Positions 50,915 to 60,075 of a stretch of 64,000 nucleotides of DNA are shown piece after piece. This stretch comes from Paenibacillus sp. PAMC 26794. GTDB taxonomy: Bacteria > Bacillota > Bacilli > Paenibacillales > Paenibacillaceae. Both the position numbers and the translations under genes were made by a program. The number at the start of each line of letters is the position of its first letter. Positions within the stretch are counted from its first letter, which is position 1. The notes beneath the pieces were generated by a model. The model ran no database searches. It worked only from the letters and a program-made list of their open reading frames with translations, and had not been told where the DNA came from. The DNA is taken from contig NZ_ANHX01000080.1 in the NCBI RefSeq assembly GCF_000316035.1, forward strand, positions 62,001 to 126,000. Reading direction: 5' to 3'.

Positions 50915-51799
50915 ATGGCTACGAATGTGTTCAAGAAGTATCTGTCACTGCTCGCGTTCACTGCGCCTGCCTTTGTCATCTATGCGATTTTCCTGCTGTA
51001 TCCCACGTTTAGTGGCATGTTCTATAGTCTGACGGATTGGAACGGACTCAATCGGGATTACAGCTTTATCGGTCTGGGCAACTTTGTGGAATTGTTCAAA
51101 GAAGATCCAGACTTTCTGAACTCTCTGTGGTTCACGATGAAATATGTCATATTTATGCTGATTCTGCAAAATGGAATTGCCTTGCTGCTCGCTGTGTTGA
51201 TTGAGTCACGAACGCGCAGCAAAGGGCTCTTCAGGACGCTGTTCTTCATGCCTAACATGATCAGTACAATCATCAGTGCTTTCATGTGGACCTTCATCTT
51301 CTCTCAGGTGCTGCCACAGCTCGCAGAGAAACTGGCTTTTTCGTTCCTCGACCAGCAATGGTTGGGTGATCCGAAGTTTTCATTTTACTCCATTCTGATC
51401 GTATCGCTCTGGAACGGTGTAGGGTATATGATGATCATCTATCTGGCTGCTCTCCAGGGTGTGCCGAAAAGCCTCAAGGAAGCGGCTGTTATTGATGGGG
51501 CCAATGCATTCCAGGTACTGCGCAATGTGGTGTTGCCGATGATTACTCATGCCGTGACCATCTGTTTCTTCCTGACGCTGAACGGAGCATTCAAAGTGTT
51601 CGAAGTGGTGTATGGACTGACGGGTGGTGGACCGGGCCGAGCCACGCAGGTGATCACGATGAATATCTATGAAGAAGCGTTCTCCAATAACTTCAGATAC
51701 GGCTATGCGAGTGCCAAATCGGTTGTGCTGTTCATCATCGTACTCATCTTTACACTCATCCAGATCACCGTCATGAAGAAGAAAGAGGTGGAAGCATGA
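50915..51799 (+). CDS. sugar ABC transporter permease (MalF/UgpA type)
   Basis: A 294-residue permease with six hydrophobic segments. The EAA loop is SLKEAAVIDGANAFQVLRNVVLP (about residues 188-210). YPTFSGMFYSLTDWNGL in the first loop and GGGPGRATQVITMNIYEEAF near 230-250 are typical of the MalF/UgpA/LacF group. GGGGGAG precedes ATG. It overlaps the next permease gene by four bases (ATGA), so the two are made together. The ATPase must be supplied by a gene elsewhere. Confidence 0.92.
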   Translation: MATNVFKKYLSLLAFTAPAFVIYAIFLLYPTFSGMFYSLTDWNGLNRDYSFIGLGNFVELFKEDPDFLNSLWFTMKYVIFMLILQNGIALLLAVLIESRTRSKGLFRTLFFMPNMISTIISAFMWTFIFSQVLPQLAEKLAFSFLDQQWLGDPKFSFYSILIVSLWNGVGYMMIIYLAALQGVPKSLKEAAVIDGANAFQVLRNVVLPMITHAVTICFFLTLNGAFKVFEVVYGLTGGGPGRATQVITMNIYEEAFSNNFRYGYASAKSVVLFIIVLIFTLIQITVMKKKEVEA

Positions 51800-52623
51800 G
51801 GATGCAACGACTGAACAGTTATCTGATTCGACTGCTGCTGATTCTGGGCTCTCTCGTCGCCATGCTGCCGATCTACATGGCGGTGGTGAACTCTTTCAAA
51901 ACACAGGGTGAGATGTTCCAATCTTTTATCGCGCTGCCAACGACGCTTCACTGGGAGAATTACTCGGACGCGTTTAACAAAATCAATCTGTTGGGCAGTT
52001 CGATGAACTCGGCAATTGTATCTTTTCTGGGGATCGGGGGAATTGTCTTCTGTGCCTCACTTGCGGGATACAAGCTGTCGCGTACCTCAGGCCGCTTGAG
52101 CAACCTGATCTTCTTCTTGTTTGTTGCTTCCATGCTGGTGCCGTTTCATTCGATCATGATTCCGCTGACGCGGGTAGCCAAAGGCATGGGTGTACAGGGA
52201 AGTACGTACGGATTGGCCCTAATTTATATCGGGCTTGGTGTGAACATGGCGATCTTCCTCTATCACGGGTTTGTGAAATCCATTCCGCGTGAATTGGAGG
52301 AATCGGCTCAGATGGACGGATGTAATGAGTTCCAGACGTTCTTCCAGATTATCTTTCCGCTCTTGCTTCCGATCACAGTTACCATCGCGATTCTGGACTT
52401 CCTCTGGATCTGGAATGACTTCTTGTTGCCACTGCTCATGCTGACCGATGTGAATCGTTATACGCTGATACTGTCCACGAACATGCTGTTTGGTGAATAT
52501 AACAAGGAATGGCCGTTGATTCTGTCCTCCCTGGTACTGACTGCGATTCCGGTTATCCTGATCTATGCGTTCTTCCAGAAGTTCATCATGGAGGGTATTG
52601 CGGAGGGTGCGGTCAAAGGATAG
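51796..52623 (+). CDS. sugar ABC transporter permease (MalG/UgpE type)
   Basis: A 275-residue permease, partner of the gene before it. Six hydrophobic segments; EAA loop IPRELEESAQMDGCNEFQTFFQIIFPL (about residues 160-186) and LDFLWIWNDFLLPLLML near 196-212 identify the MalG/LacG/UgpE group. It ends the operon; a terminator follows at 52705. Together with the lipoprotein and permease upstream it forms a carbohydrate importer controlled by the kinase/regulator pair at 46414-49310. Confidence 0.92.
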   Translation: MRMQRLNSYLIRLLLILGSLVAMLPIYMAVVNSFKTQGEMFQSFIALPTTLHWENYSDAFNKINLLGSSMNSAIVSFLGIGGIVFCASLAGYKLSRTSGRLSNLIFFLFVASMLVPFHSIMIPLTRVAKGMGVQGSTYGLALIYIGLGVNMAIFLYHGFVKSIPRELEESAQMDGCNEFQTFFQIIFPLLLPITVTIAILDFLWIWNDFLLPLLMLTDVNRYTLILSTNMLFGEYNKEWPLILSSLVLTAIPVILIYAFFQKFIMEGIAEGAVKG

Positions 52624-52704
52624 AACGTTCAAAGGAATCCCGCAGCGCATCTGGTGTTTGCCCGTTCTGTTATTCGGCCAAACTTTCGAAACTTACGCAA
52701 ATAG

Positions 52705-52748
52705 CCTTGATCTGAAGGACGTGGTCCTTCAAGGTCAAGGCTGTTTTT
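52705..52748 (+). terminator. terminator of the sugar ABC operon
   Basis: CCTTGA (52705-52710) pairs with TCAAGG (52735-52740) and GAAGGAC with GTCCTTC inside, followed after CTG by a run of eight T. Confidence 0.8.
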
Positions 52749-52784
52749 TTTGATTGTGAAATCAGGAAAAAGCATTCGTCGAAG

Positions 52785-54278
52785 TCAGGAGCCAGAATCC
52801 ATAAGCCTGTGGACAGCCTCTGCCAGGCATTGTAGTCCACGCTCCATCTCATCGGGGGAAGCATAAGCGTAAGACAGCCGAATATGACTCGCATCTAACC
52901 GGTCATACAGATAACCCGGGTGGATAAGTACATTTTGCTCCAGACAGGTATGGAACAATTGGCGGATAGAGAGCGGAGAGACAGTGAATTGCAGCCAGAT
53001 GTAAAACCCGCCAGCGGGTATTTCCCACTCCGCAATCCCATGGAAGTGACGTTGAAGCAGCTCCAGCATGAAGTCTCTGCGTTTGCGAAGTTCAGGACGA
53101 AGGCGTTCCATATGTCCAGCGTGATGTCCTTCTGCGAACCACAGGGCAGCAGCTTCTTGGGCGAGTGAACTGGTACCATAATCGGTCTGCATCTTGATAT
53201 CTGCGAGACGACGAATGACCGGCTCTGGCCCAACCAGCCATCCGAGGCGCAGTCCAGGACTGACTGCCTTTGACAGAGTACCCATATGCAGCACCCGTCC
53301 TTCCTGGTCACGCGCCTTCAGCGATGACGGAGGAGGTTTATCCAACCACAGATCACTGTAGGCGGCATCCTCCAGTATGGAGATGCCTAGTGTTCGAGCG
53401 GTGGTCATCAGTTCTTCCCGGCGGTAATCACCCATCACAGAGCCGGTGGGATTATGGAAGCTCGGGATCGTATAGAGAAGCGAGATGTGGTCTTGATCTT
53501 TGACATGCTGCGCCGCCTCCTCCAGACGAGCAATGTGTACGCCTTCGTTATCCATCGGGATACCACTCATTTTCAACCCTGCTGACTGAAAGGCGTGAAT
53601 CGAATAGAGATACGACGGTTTTTCCAGCAGAACCGCTGATCCGCGAGGGAGCAGTCCGACCGAAATCAAATGCAGTGCCTGAAGAGAGCCCGATACGATC
53701 AGTATGGAATCTGGAGAGGCTTGAATGCCGGTAGTCTGCAAATGGACGGATAAAGCCTCACGAAGCTCCAAGCTTCCTTGAGGTTCCAGATAGTTGAGTG
53801 TACGAGAACGCTGGGACAGGGAGTACAGAATGTCGTTAAAAGCATCCTGAGGCATCAGTTCCGGGGCAAGCTCCCCTGTACCAAGACGTATGATGCCAGG
53901 CCGGAATTCAGTCTGATTAATCTGCTGGATCTCGGGCAGGTTGGGATAATACCAGCCCTCCTCGATGGCATCGTTCCAGTTAGGCATGGCTCCGTGAGCC
54001 ATACCATGCCAACCGGAGCCGGAAATATAGGTCCCCCCGCCATGTCTGCCCTCAATCAGACCTGCGGCGGCCAGGTTATCCAGGGCGGTGACCAATGTAC
54101 TGCGGTTCACCCCCATGGACTCAGCCCAAATTCGTTGTGAGGGGAGACGATATCCTGCTGACCATTCGCCCGTTGTGATTTTCTGCCGGACATAGGCTTC
54201 AATCTGGCGATACAAGGGCAAGTCGAGAGAAGGGTTCGGCTTCCATCCCATGTTTAGCCGAGAATCAGAACGTTCCAT
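52785..54278 (-). CDS. MocR-type regulator (GntR helix-turn-helix fused to aminotransferase fold)
   Basis: A 497-residue protein. The N-terminal GntR winged helix is at about residues 20-85 (LPLYRQIEAYVRQKI, RLPSQRIWAESMGVNRSTLVTAL). A PLP-dependent fold type I aminotransferase domain follows (about 125-497). GTLSKAVSPGLRLGWLVGP near 330 carries the PLP lysine in TLSKA, and the DAAYSDLWLD loop precedes it. MocR proteins are PLP-sensing regulators, often of amino acid or vitamin B6 genes. The frame is open to 54314, but GGAGGTGAT ten bases before ATG 54278 sets the start. It is divergent from a LysE-type exporter gene, a common pairing, so that gene is its probable target. Confidence 0.9.
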   Translation of the reverse strand: MERSDSRLNMGWKPNPSLDLPLYRQIEAYVRQKITTGEWSAGYRLPSQRIWAESMGVNRSTLVTALDNLAAAGLIEGRHGGGTYISGSGWHGMAHGAMPNWNDAIEEGWYYPNLPEIQQINQTEFRPGIIRLGTGELAPELMPQDAFNDILYSLSQRSRTLNYLEPQGSLELREALSVHLQTTGIQASPDSILIVSGSLQALHLISVGLLPRGSAVLLEKPSYLYSIHAFQSAGLKMSGIPMDNEGVHIARLEEAAQHVKDQDHISLLYTIPSFHNPTGSVMGDYRREELMTTARTLGISILEDAAYSDLWLDKPPPSSLKARDQEGRVLHMGTLSKAVSPGLRLGWLVGPEPVIRRLADIKMQTDYGTSSLAQEAAALWFAEGHHAGHMERLRPELRKRRDFMLELLQRHFHGIAEWEIPAGGFYIWLQFTVSPLSIRQLFHTCLEQNVLIHPGYLYDRLDASHIRLSYAYASPDEMERGLQCLAEAVHRLMDSGS

Positions 54279-54413
54279 AACTGGCAGAATCACCTCCGTT
54301 TTTCTTTGTAACAAACACTATATCATTTGGTTGGGTCTGATGCCATCCAAGTGGTTGGTTACGTCAGCCATCATCTGCCCTACTATGGAATACAGAGATA
54401 AGGGGGAAGCACG

Positions 54414-55022
54414 ATGGAGGTTGTTATTCACGCAGTGGTTCTGGCGTTTGGCCTGATCTTGCCACTGGGTGTGCAGAATGTATTTATTTTTAACCAGGGC
54501 ATGAGCCAGAGGCGTTATATACATGCACTGCCTGCTGTAATAACGGCAGGGGTCAGTGATACGTTGTTGATCGGGGCAGCCGTTGGAGGAGTATCACTCA
54601 TTTTGCTGCAATGGCCATTGCTGGCGAATGTGTTGTATGGCGCAGGAAGTTTGTTTTTGCTGTATATGGCTTGGAGTATCTGGAGGTCGTCCGAATCTGT
54701 GGAAGGTTCGCAGACGGTAATGTCAGCGGGGCGACAGATTGCGTTTGCCGCATCGGTATCTTTACTCAATCCTCATGCTCTGCTGGACACGGTTGCTGTG
54801 ATTGGCACCAGTTCACTTCAGTATGAAGGGGTGGAGCGCATTTATTTTGCCCTAACAGCCGCGGCTGTATCGTGGATATGGTTCTTGGGACTTGCAGGCG
54901 CAGGCAGGGTGATTGGCAGAACGGATCGAACTGGACGCATCAGTCTGGTGTTTAATCGGTTCTCCGCTGTGGTCATGGTTGGGCTTGCGTGTATGATGCT
55001 GTGGAAGCTCATCTATTCATAG
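54414..55022 (+). CDS. LysE/ArgO-family amino acid exporter
   Basis: A 202-residue membrane protein with five or six hydrophobic segments and the LysE family opening FGLILPLGVQNVFIFNQGMSQ (about residues 11-31), followed by ITAGVSDTLLIGAAVGG. The later SLLNPHALLDTVAVIG (near 118-133) is also typical. It exports basic amino acids such as lysine or arginine, preventing toxic build-up. AAGGGGGA precedes ATG. The divergent MocR-type gene 135 bases away probably controls it. Confidence 0.9.
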   Translation: MEVVIHAVVLAFGLILPLGVQNVFIFNQGMSQRRYIHALPAVITAGVSDTLLIGAAVGGVSLILLQWPLLANVLYGAGSLFLLYMAWSIWRSSESVEGSQTVMSAGRQIAFAASVSLLNPHALLDTVAVIGTSSLQYEGVERIYFALTAAAVSWIWFLGLAGAGRVIGRTDRTGRISLVFNRFSAVVMVGLACMMLWKLIYS

Positions 55023-55063
55023 AAGGACCGTGATGTGGCTGGCACAACTTGTTAAAATAAAAA

Positions 55064-55095
55064 AACTCCCCGTGACGTTAATCGCACGGAGAGTT
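55064..55095 (-). terminator. terminator of the YfmS-like gene (minus strand)
   Basis: AACTCCCCGTG (55064-55074) pairs with CACGGAGAGTT (55085-55095), one mismatch. On the minus strand the hairpin is followed by a long T-run (complement of AAAATAAAAA at 55054-55064). It lies 140 bases beyond the stop of the gene at 55236, and also faces lysE. Confidence 0.75.
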
Positions 55096-55235
55096 CAATG
55101 TGGATGCTGAATTTGGTAATCAGCATAGCCTGTTGAATTAGTTATTGAGTAGGAATATGTAGTGCTCGATAATGCATCGGTATTGCGTCTCTTATATATG
55201 GTTAGTCATTTGAGTTAAGTTCATCGTAATCGGAT

Positions 55236-56072
55236 CTATTCCGCCTTCAGCAACATGGATTCAATAAACACTTTCAGATCACGGCTTACGCTGTTCAACT
55301 GATCAATGACCTCGCTGAACTCGGTTACCATCACAGCCTGTTGGCTGCTAGACTGTGAGATGGATGTGATCTCTTGCTCCATCTGCTGAATGGAATGCTG
55401 AACATCCTTCAAGGAACGTTCGATATTCACCGTAGCTTCTTTGGTACCCGTAGAAAGTTTACGCACTTCAGATGCAACAACGCTGAATCCGGCGCCTGCT
55501 TCGCCTGCTCGGGCGGCTTCGATAGCCGCATTCAGGCCCAGTAGATTGGTCTGTTCTGAGATTTCACGGATGAATGCGGCGACTTTATTCACTTCGCCTG
55601 AGTTCTGCACAGCCATGCGGGTATTATCCAAAATCTGCGAGGAAGAGGCCGTCAATTGCTCGGATTGGGCAGCTACCGTCTGCACCATATCTGTTAATTT
55701 TCCGCTGATACCACCGATCAATTCAGTGAAGTGCTCCAGTTTTTCCTCATTCTGAAGAGAGAAACCAATGGCAAGTGTGCCCACGATATTTCCTTGCTCA
55801 TCCCGAAGTGGGGTGGCAGCCGAGTTGATTGATGTACCATAGAATTTCGCATCAATACGGTTCGCTGAAGTTTCCCCATGTATAAGTGCCCGGCGGAGTG
55901 TAGGGTCATCGAGGGAAACGGGGTCTCCTGCCTTGATGCCCAGATCGAGTTCGTTGCTGGGAACATAATACCAGAACTTCTCCGTGTCGGTTACCGCAAT
56001 CATGATATCGTGTTCTTTCAGCATAATTTTAAAATACGGGCTCGCTGCAACGAGTGCTTCAACAATGTTCAA
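55236..56072 (-). CDS. soluble methyl-accepting chemotaxis protein (YfmS-like)
   Basis: A 278-residue chemoreceptor without membrane segments. The N-terminal sensor (about 1-105; VTDTEKFWYYVPSNELDLGI, TPLRDEQGNIVGTLAIGFSLQ) is a PAS/Cache-like domain, and the C-terminal helical signalling domain (about 110-278) has the conserved tip EISEQTNLLGLNAAIEAARAGEAGAGFSVVA in short form. Size and plan match B. subtilis YfmS, a soluble receptor that joins the membrane receptor arrays and acts through CheA/CheW. The helical part is short, so methylation sites may be few. Start ATG 56072 lies 24 bases downstream of an AGGAGCTG on the minus strand. Confidence 0.88.
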   Translation of the reverse strand: MNIVEALVAASPYFKIMLKEHDIMIAVTDTEKFWYYVPSNELDLGIKAGDPVSLDDPTLRRALIHGETSANRIDAKFYGTSINSAATPLRDEQGNIVGTLAIGFSLQNEEKLEHFTELIGGISGKLTDMVQTVAAQSEQLTASSSQILDNTRMAVQNSGEVNKVAAFIREISEQTNLLGLNAAIEAARAGEAGAGFSVVASEVRKLSTGTKEATVNIERSLKDVQHSIQQMEQEITSISQSSSQQAVMVTEFSEVIDQLNSVSRDLKVFIESMLLKAE

Positions 56073-56250
56073 TAAGGTTCAGCTCCTAATAGTGTATGTG
56101 TGCATATCATCTAGATGTATGTATATACATCGTCAGAATTATCGGAATCTTGAAGACCCAACAAGGGCAATAACGTATATTAATTACATTTTTAACAAAT
56201 GAAACAGGAGAATTGATGATTTTCAGGAATTTATGAAAACATAACGAAAA

Positions 56251-56281
56251 AGCAGGCGAGAACATGATGTTCTCGTCTGCT
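56251..56281 (-). terminator. terminator of moaA (minus strand)
   Basis: Fifteen-base arms AGCAGGCGAGAACAT / ATGTTCTCGTCTGCT, nearly perfectly complementary, followed on the minus strand by TTTTTCG. It lies 170 bases beyond the moaA stop. The remainder of the 56073-56452 gap shows no gene. Confidence 0.75.
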
Positions 56282-56452
56282 TTGCTATCCATTTATTCTG
56301 TGCAATGCTCCATTTCCCGTGATCCATGCTGATTTACGTAAGGGTTCACCCCATCAGCGTTACCACATCCGTTGTGTGTAGGGATCATCCTGACAGTACA
56401 GATATATATCCATACTCAGGAGTGCGCTATTGAGTTATATTGCGTACTGTTA

Positions 56453-57454
56453 CTATCCGCCAATCTGGGACATGCGCCGTACAGTCGGCGTATGAGATTG
56501 CATTTTTTGTTCCAAAGCTAGAGCCATCTCATGATTCTTTGGTTTCGTACCCAGCGCTTTGAGGAACAGTGCCGCCATGGCATCCGGATCATCCACGAAG
56601 CGGCGAACATTATACTCATCCGACCAGTACAGGCAGGCTTTGATATGTCCATCAGCGGTCAGTCGAAGTCGGTTGCAATTGTCACAGAAGTGATCGCTCA
56701 CGGGATGAATCAATCCAAATGTGCCTTCGGAGCCCGCAATTTTCATATTGCGTGATGGGCCATTGCCCGCAGGGCCTGTTGTATTCTCTACCGTCCAGCC
56801 TGCTTCAGCACATACATCTGTCACGGCTTCCAGCGGCAAATAAGATTTGCGCCATGAATCCGAAGCCTGTCCAATCGGCATATATTCAATGAAACGCACA
56901 TGAAGAGGTTGATCAATCGTCATTGCAATAAAATCCTTGATCTCATCATCGTTGATACCCTTCATCAGCACAACATTCAGCTTGATCGGAGCAAGGCCAG
57001 CGGCTGTTGCAGCTTCAATGCCTTTCAGTACCTTGTTCACATCTCCGCCGCGGGTAATCATGGAGAAGCGATCAGCGCGCAGGGAATCCAGACTGATGTT
57101 AATCCGGTTCAACCCAGCATCTTTCAACGCCTGAGCTTGTTTGTCCAGCAGAAGAGCGTTGGTAGTCAGGGCAATATCGTCAATCCCGTCAATTGCCGAG
57201 ATCATGCTGACGAGCTTGTGCAGATCCTTCCGTACCAGCGGTTCGCCCCCCGTGAGCCGAACTTTGCGCATGCCCATCGGAGCAAGCACTTTCAGAACCT
57301 GTGCAATCTCTTCGTAGCTCATAATCTCATCATGTGGAGCAAATTCCATGCCCTCTGCGGGCATGCAATACACACAGCGTAAATTACAGCGGTCCGTAAC
57401 AGAAATACGGATGTAGTCATGTATCCGGCCAAATGAATCCTGAAGCAGTTCCAT
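56453..57454 (-). CDS. moaA: GTP 3',8-cyclase MoaA (molybdenum cofactor step 1)
   Basis: A 333-residue radical SAM enzyme that, with MoaC, converts GTP to cyclic pyranopterin monophosphate. The N-terminal [4Fe-4S]/SAM motif is C23-x3-C27-x2-C30 (CNLRCVYC). The second cluster motif near the C-terminus is CDNCNRLRLTADGHIKAC, and the protein ends in the conserved double glycine (MSQIGG). VRLTGGEPLVRKDL (about 70-83) is the SAM-binding GGE segment. Start ATG 57454 has GAAAGGGTGG before it; the frame extends three codons further. It is alone on its strand; moaC and other cofactor genes are not in the window. It supports the molybdo-enzyme at 3274 together with mobA. Confidence 0.95.
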   Translation of the reverse strand: MELLQDSFGRIHDYIRISVTDRCNLRCVYCMPAEGMEFAPHDEIMSYEEIAQVLKVLAPMGMRKVRLTGGEPLVRKDLHKLVSMISAIDGIDDIALTTNALLLDKQAQALKDAGLNRINISLDSLRADRFSMITRGGDVNKVLKGIEAATAAGLAPIKLNVVLMKGINDDEIKDFIAMTIDQPLHVRFIEYMPIGQASDSWRKSYLPLEAVTDVCAEAGWTVENTTGPAGNGPSRNMKIAGSEGTFGLIHPVSDHFCDNCNRLRLTADGHIKACLYWSDEYNVRRFVDDPDAMAALFLKALGTKPKNHEMALALEQKMQSHTPTVRRMSQIGG

Positions 57455-57573
57455 GCAGACCACCCTTTCATCGGTTCAGATTGGAAATCTTCTATTATAA
57501 ATGATACGACAATTTCAAAAGGAACAGTTGCATCAAATTTTAGCTATTTCTCCAATCCGCGTCAACGATGACG

Positions 57574-59799
57574 TCAGATGACAGCATTTTTGGCGGGGTG
57601 ATTCAGATGGAATTGCCCCACGAGTTGTTGCAGAAAGATCGTAATGGCTTCCACGTTATGCGAAGAGTGCTGAACCTGCAACATATCATGGATCAGCTCC
57701 ATCATCTCTGCTTCTACCTCAGCAGAAGTCGCCCGATTTTGATGGCTGATTGCAGCAATATTCTCCATCAGCATGACCACTTGATCCACGACTTGTGTGC
57801 GCTCAGGTTCTTCAGCGGTAGCATTTTGCAGAAGTTGCGAAGCGGCCTGAACCAGTGTTGTTCCTTCAGCCAGTACCTGATCACCCTCTGTGATTAATTG
57901 AGATGCCGCTCCTGCTGCCGTTGAGATTCGGTCCAGAATCTGATGAATATTTTCAGTGGAAGAGCGGGATAACTCGGCTAACTTACGGATTTCCCCTGCC
58001 ACGACCGAGAAGCCTTGGCCATGCTCGCCCACGCGTGCAGCTTCAATGGTGGCATTCAGAGCCAGCAGGTTGGTCTGAGCTGAAATTTCATCAATGACAG
58101 CCAGTGCACGGTAAATCTCTTTCATGGTATCTATGAAGGACAGGATGGTACGGTTGGTATCGGACACGGCTCCTGAGATTTGGGTCATTTTGTCGCCGAT
58201 TCGTTCCACTTCCTGCTGGGCCACGCCGATCTGTTTGGTTGCAGAGGTCTCCAGTTGTTGCAGCGTTATGCGCATGTGATCGGCAGCGATCTTGGCCTGA
58301 TCGAGATCTTCCAGTTGGGTGCGAATGGCCTGAATCATCGAACCAAGCTTGTAGTTCACACGCTCAGTCGTACCCTGGGTTGTCTCTGTTGAAGTTCGCA
58401 TCTGATACTGATTATCCATAACATCTACCGTGGCAAGTTGTACCTTCAGCATAATGCCTTCCAGAGAATCAATCATGTTGTTGATCCACTTCGCCAGTTC
58501 ACCCGACTCGTCTTGGGCAAAAGCAGACGTGTCTAGGCGCTGGGTCAGATCACCCCTGCCTTCGGCGTTAATTCGAATAAATCGGCTGATGCGACGCAAG
58601 TCTTCATGAACTCGTTGATATTGGCTGCGATGCAGCTGTAATGCAGTGAATAATCCGAATAACACATTAACAGCTGCCATTGCTGCCGCGCTCCAACCAC
58701 TACCAGTGAAGGCATAGACAAGAGCTGCTCCTGCAACGCCTGACAAAAGCGTGAAGAGACTGTGTTGCTTGAACTGGCGCCAGCCGATGCTTCGTATCCG
58801 ATACACTTCCTCCAGATCCCCTTCACACATCATGCCCCAGCGATCAGGACAGTGTGGCAGCTGGAAGGTGATGCCTTTGCCGATCACAGAAATATGGCGG
58901 TAATCCGAGTAGCCGGGAAAAGCCACGAACAGATTGGAACCATTCTGAATGGTGTTTGCTACTCCGGGGTGCAGTTCTCCGGTCGACGGATCAGTGAACA
59001 TGAGTTCCAGCTCGGTATGCTCCTTGACGGAAACGATACCCCATTCGGTGGTGACGCCATCTTTGAGATTTTCCCCATGCGTAAAGGTACGGTCTTCGAA
59101 GCGGCTTCGGGATAAGGCGGTGCCTGGTTGCAGATGGGGCCGTAATATCGACTCAGCCATAAAGAGGTAATTGTCACCGGAATCGGGATAGATATGACCT
59201 GATTCTCGTTGGATCAGGTCACCCAGTACATCTCCGGGAACACGGCTGCATAATGAACCGACATATCGACCTTCCTGCAGGATTGGGGAGATAAACAGCA
59301 AGGTGACATCATCGTGAAAAGCGGACGAGCGTGGACCAATATCCAACGTCAGTGGATCAGAATAAGGACCATACAAGCATTTTTTGCCATGACGATCTGC
59401 TCTGGAGTATTTCAATCCTGGTCCAATCAAAGCTTCGTGATCCTTATAGATCTGTCCAATATGTTTCTTATATGTAGAGAATACCACCTGATTCTGTTCG
59501 TTCAGCACGAATAGCTCCGTACTGTCTACGGCTCGAATATAACTGGATTGAAACCATGTATCTAGTTTACTTCGTTGCTGTGAATCTTGTAATACATCCT
59601 GTAATTGGACCGACTGTAACTGTTGGAGTAAACGGTCCAGGTGATTCCATTGTTCATCTGCCCAGTCCATCATAAGCTGCCGTCTCGTTTCGGCAATTCC
59701 CTCGAAAATCTGTTCCACATCTTCCTTCATATGTGCGTTCAACCGATACGATCGCCACAGCGGCAATCCTTTTCTCCATCCCAGCCAATCAAACATCAT
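57574..59799 (-). CDS. methyl-accepting chemotaxis protein with N-terminal sensor preceding the membrane segments
   Basis: About 741 residues. Unusually, the long N-terminal part (about 1-320) has no signal or anchor. It contains a helical stretch and a Cache/PDC-like domain (SSAFHDDVTLLFISPILQEGRYVGSLCS). Two adjacent hydrophobic segments lie near 340-385 (FTLLSGVAGAALVYAF and AAMAAVNVLFGLFTALQL), then HAMP-like (ISRFIRINAEGRGDLTQRL) and the signalling domain with IDEISAQTNLLALNATIEAARVGEHG (near 580). By this plan both sensor and output are in the cytoplasm with a hairpin in the membrane. The start is unsure: ATG 59799 after GGGGTGG is preferred, GTG 59847 is possible. Ligand unknown. Confidence 0.82.
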   Translation of the reverse strand: MMFDWLGWRKGLPLWRSYRLNAHMKEDVEQIFEGIAETRRQLMMDWADEQWNHLDRLLQQLQSVQLQDVLQDSQQRSKLDTWFQSSYIRAVDSTELFVLNEQNQVVFSTYKKHIGQIYKDHEALIGPGLKYSRADRHGKKCLYGPYSDPLTLDIGPRSSAFHDDVTLLFISPILQEGRYVGSLCSRVPGDVLGDLIQRESGHIYPDSGDNYLFMAESILRPHLQPGTALSRSRFEDRTFTHGENLKDGVTTEWGIVSVKEHTELELMFTDPSTGELHPGVANTIQNGSNLFVAFPGYSDYRHISVIGKGITFQLPHCPDRWGMMCEGDLEEVYRIRSIGWRQFKQHSLFTLLSGVAGAALVYAFTGSGWSAAAMAAVNVLFGLFTALQLHRSQYQRVHEDLRRISRFIRINAEGRGDLTQRLDTSAFAQDESGELAKWINNMIDSLEGIMLKVQLATVDVMDNQYQMRTSTETTQGTTERVNYKLGSMIQAIRTQLEDLDQAKIAADHMRITLQQLETSATKQIGVAQQEVERIGDKMTQISGAVSDTNRTILSFIDTMKEIYRALAVIDEISAQTNLLALNATIEAARVGEHGQGFSVVAGEIRKLAELSRSSTENIHQILDRISTAAGAASQLITEGDQVLAEGTTLVQAASQLLQNATAEEPERTQVVDQVVMLMENIAAISHQNRATSAEVEAEMMELIHDMLQVQHSSHNVEAITIFLQQLVGQFHLNHPAKNAVI

Positions 59800-60075
59800 G
59801 ACCACCCCGATTTCTGGATTTGAAAGCTTCGTTCTAATGGATTCCACCCTATCTATTCAATCTTTATACAAGAAAATGAACAAGATTACGAGGGGATATG
59901 TCATATTTTCCGAATATTTATTCAATAAATACAAATGATCGTGCGCTTGTTGTTAGGTGAAATCAAAGGGCATAACAAAAATCCCCTCCGGTATCCAGTG
60001 TATGAGTGCATTCTAACATGTCCTCTTTTTTCACTGTCTACCCATGAGGGGATAATACATAATACCGCTATCTAA

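Noticed and set aside
59981..60053. Long-range pairing ATCCCCTC with GAGGGGAT, plus CAGTG with CACTG
   Set aside because: The loop is long and the pairs few; it could be the end of the swrC transcript but support is too weak to call a terminator.
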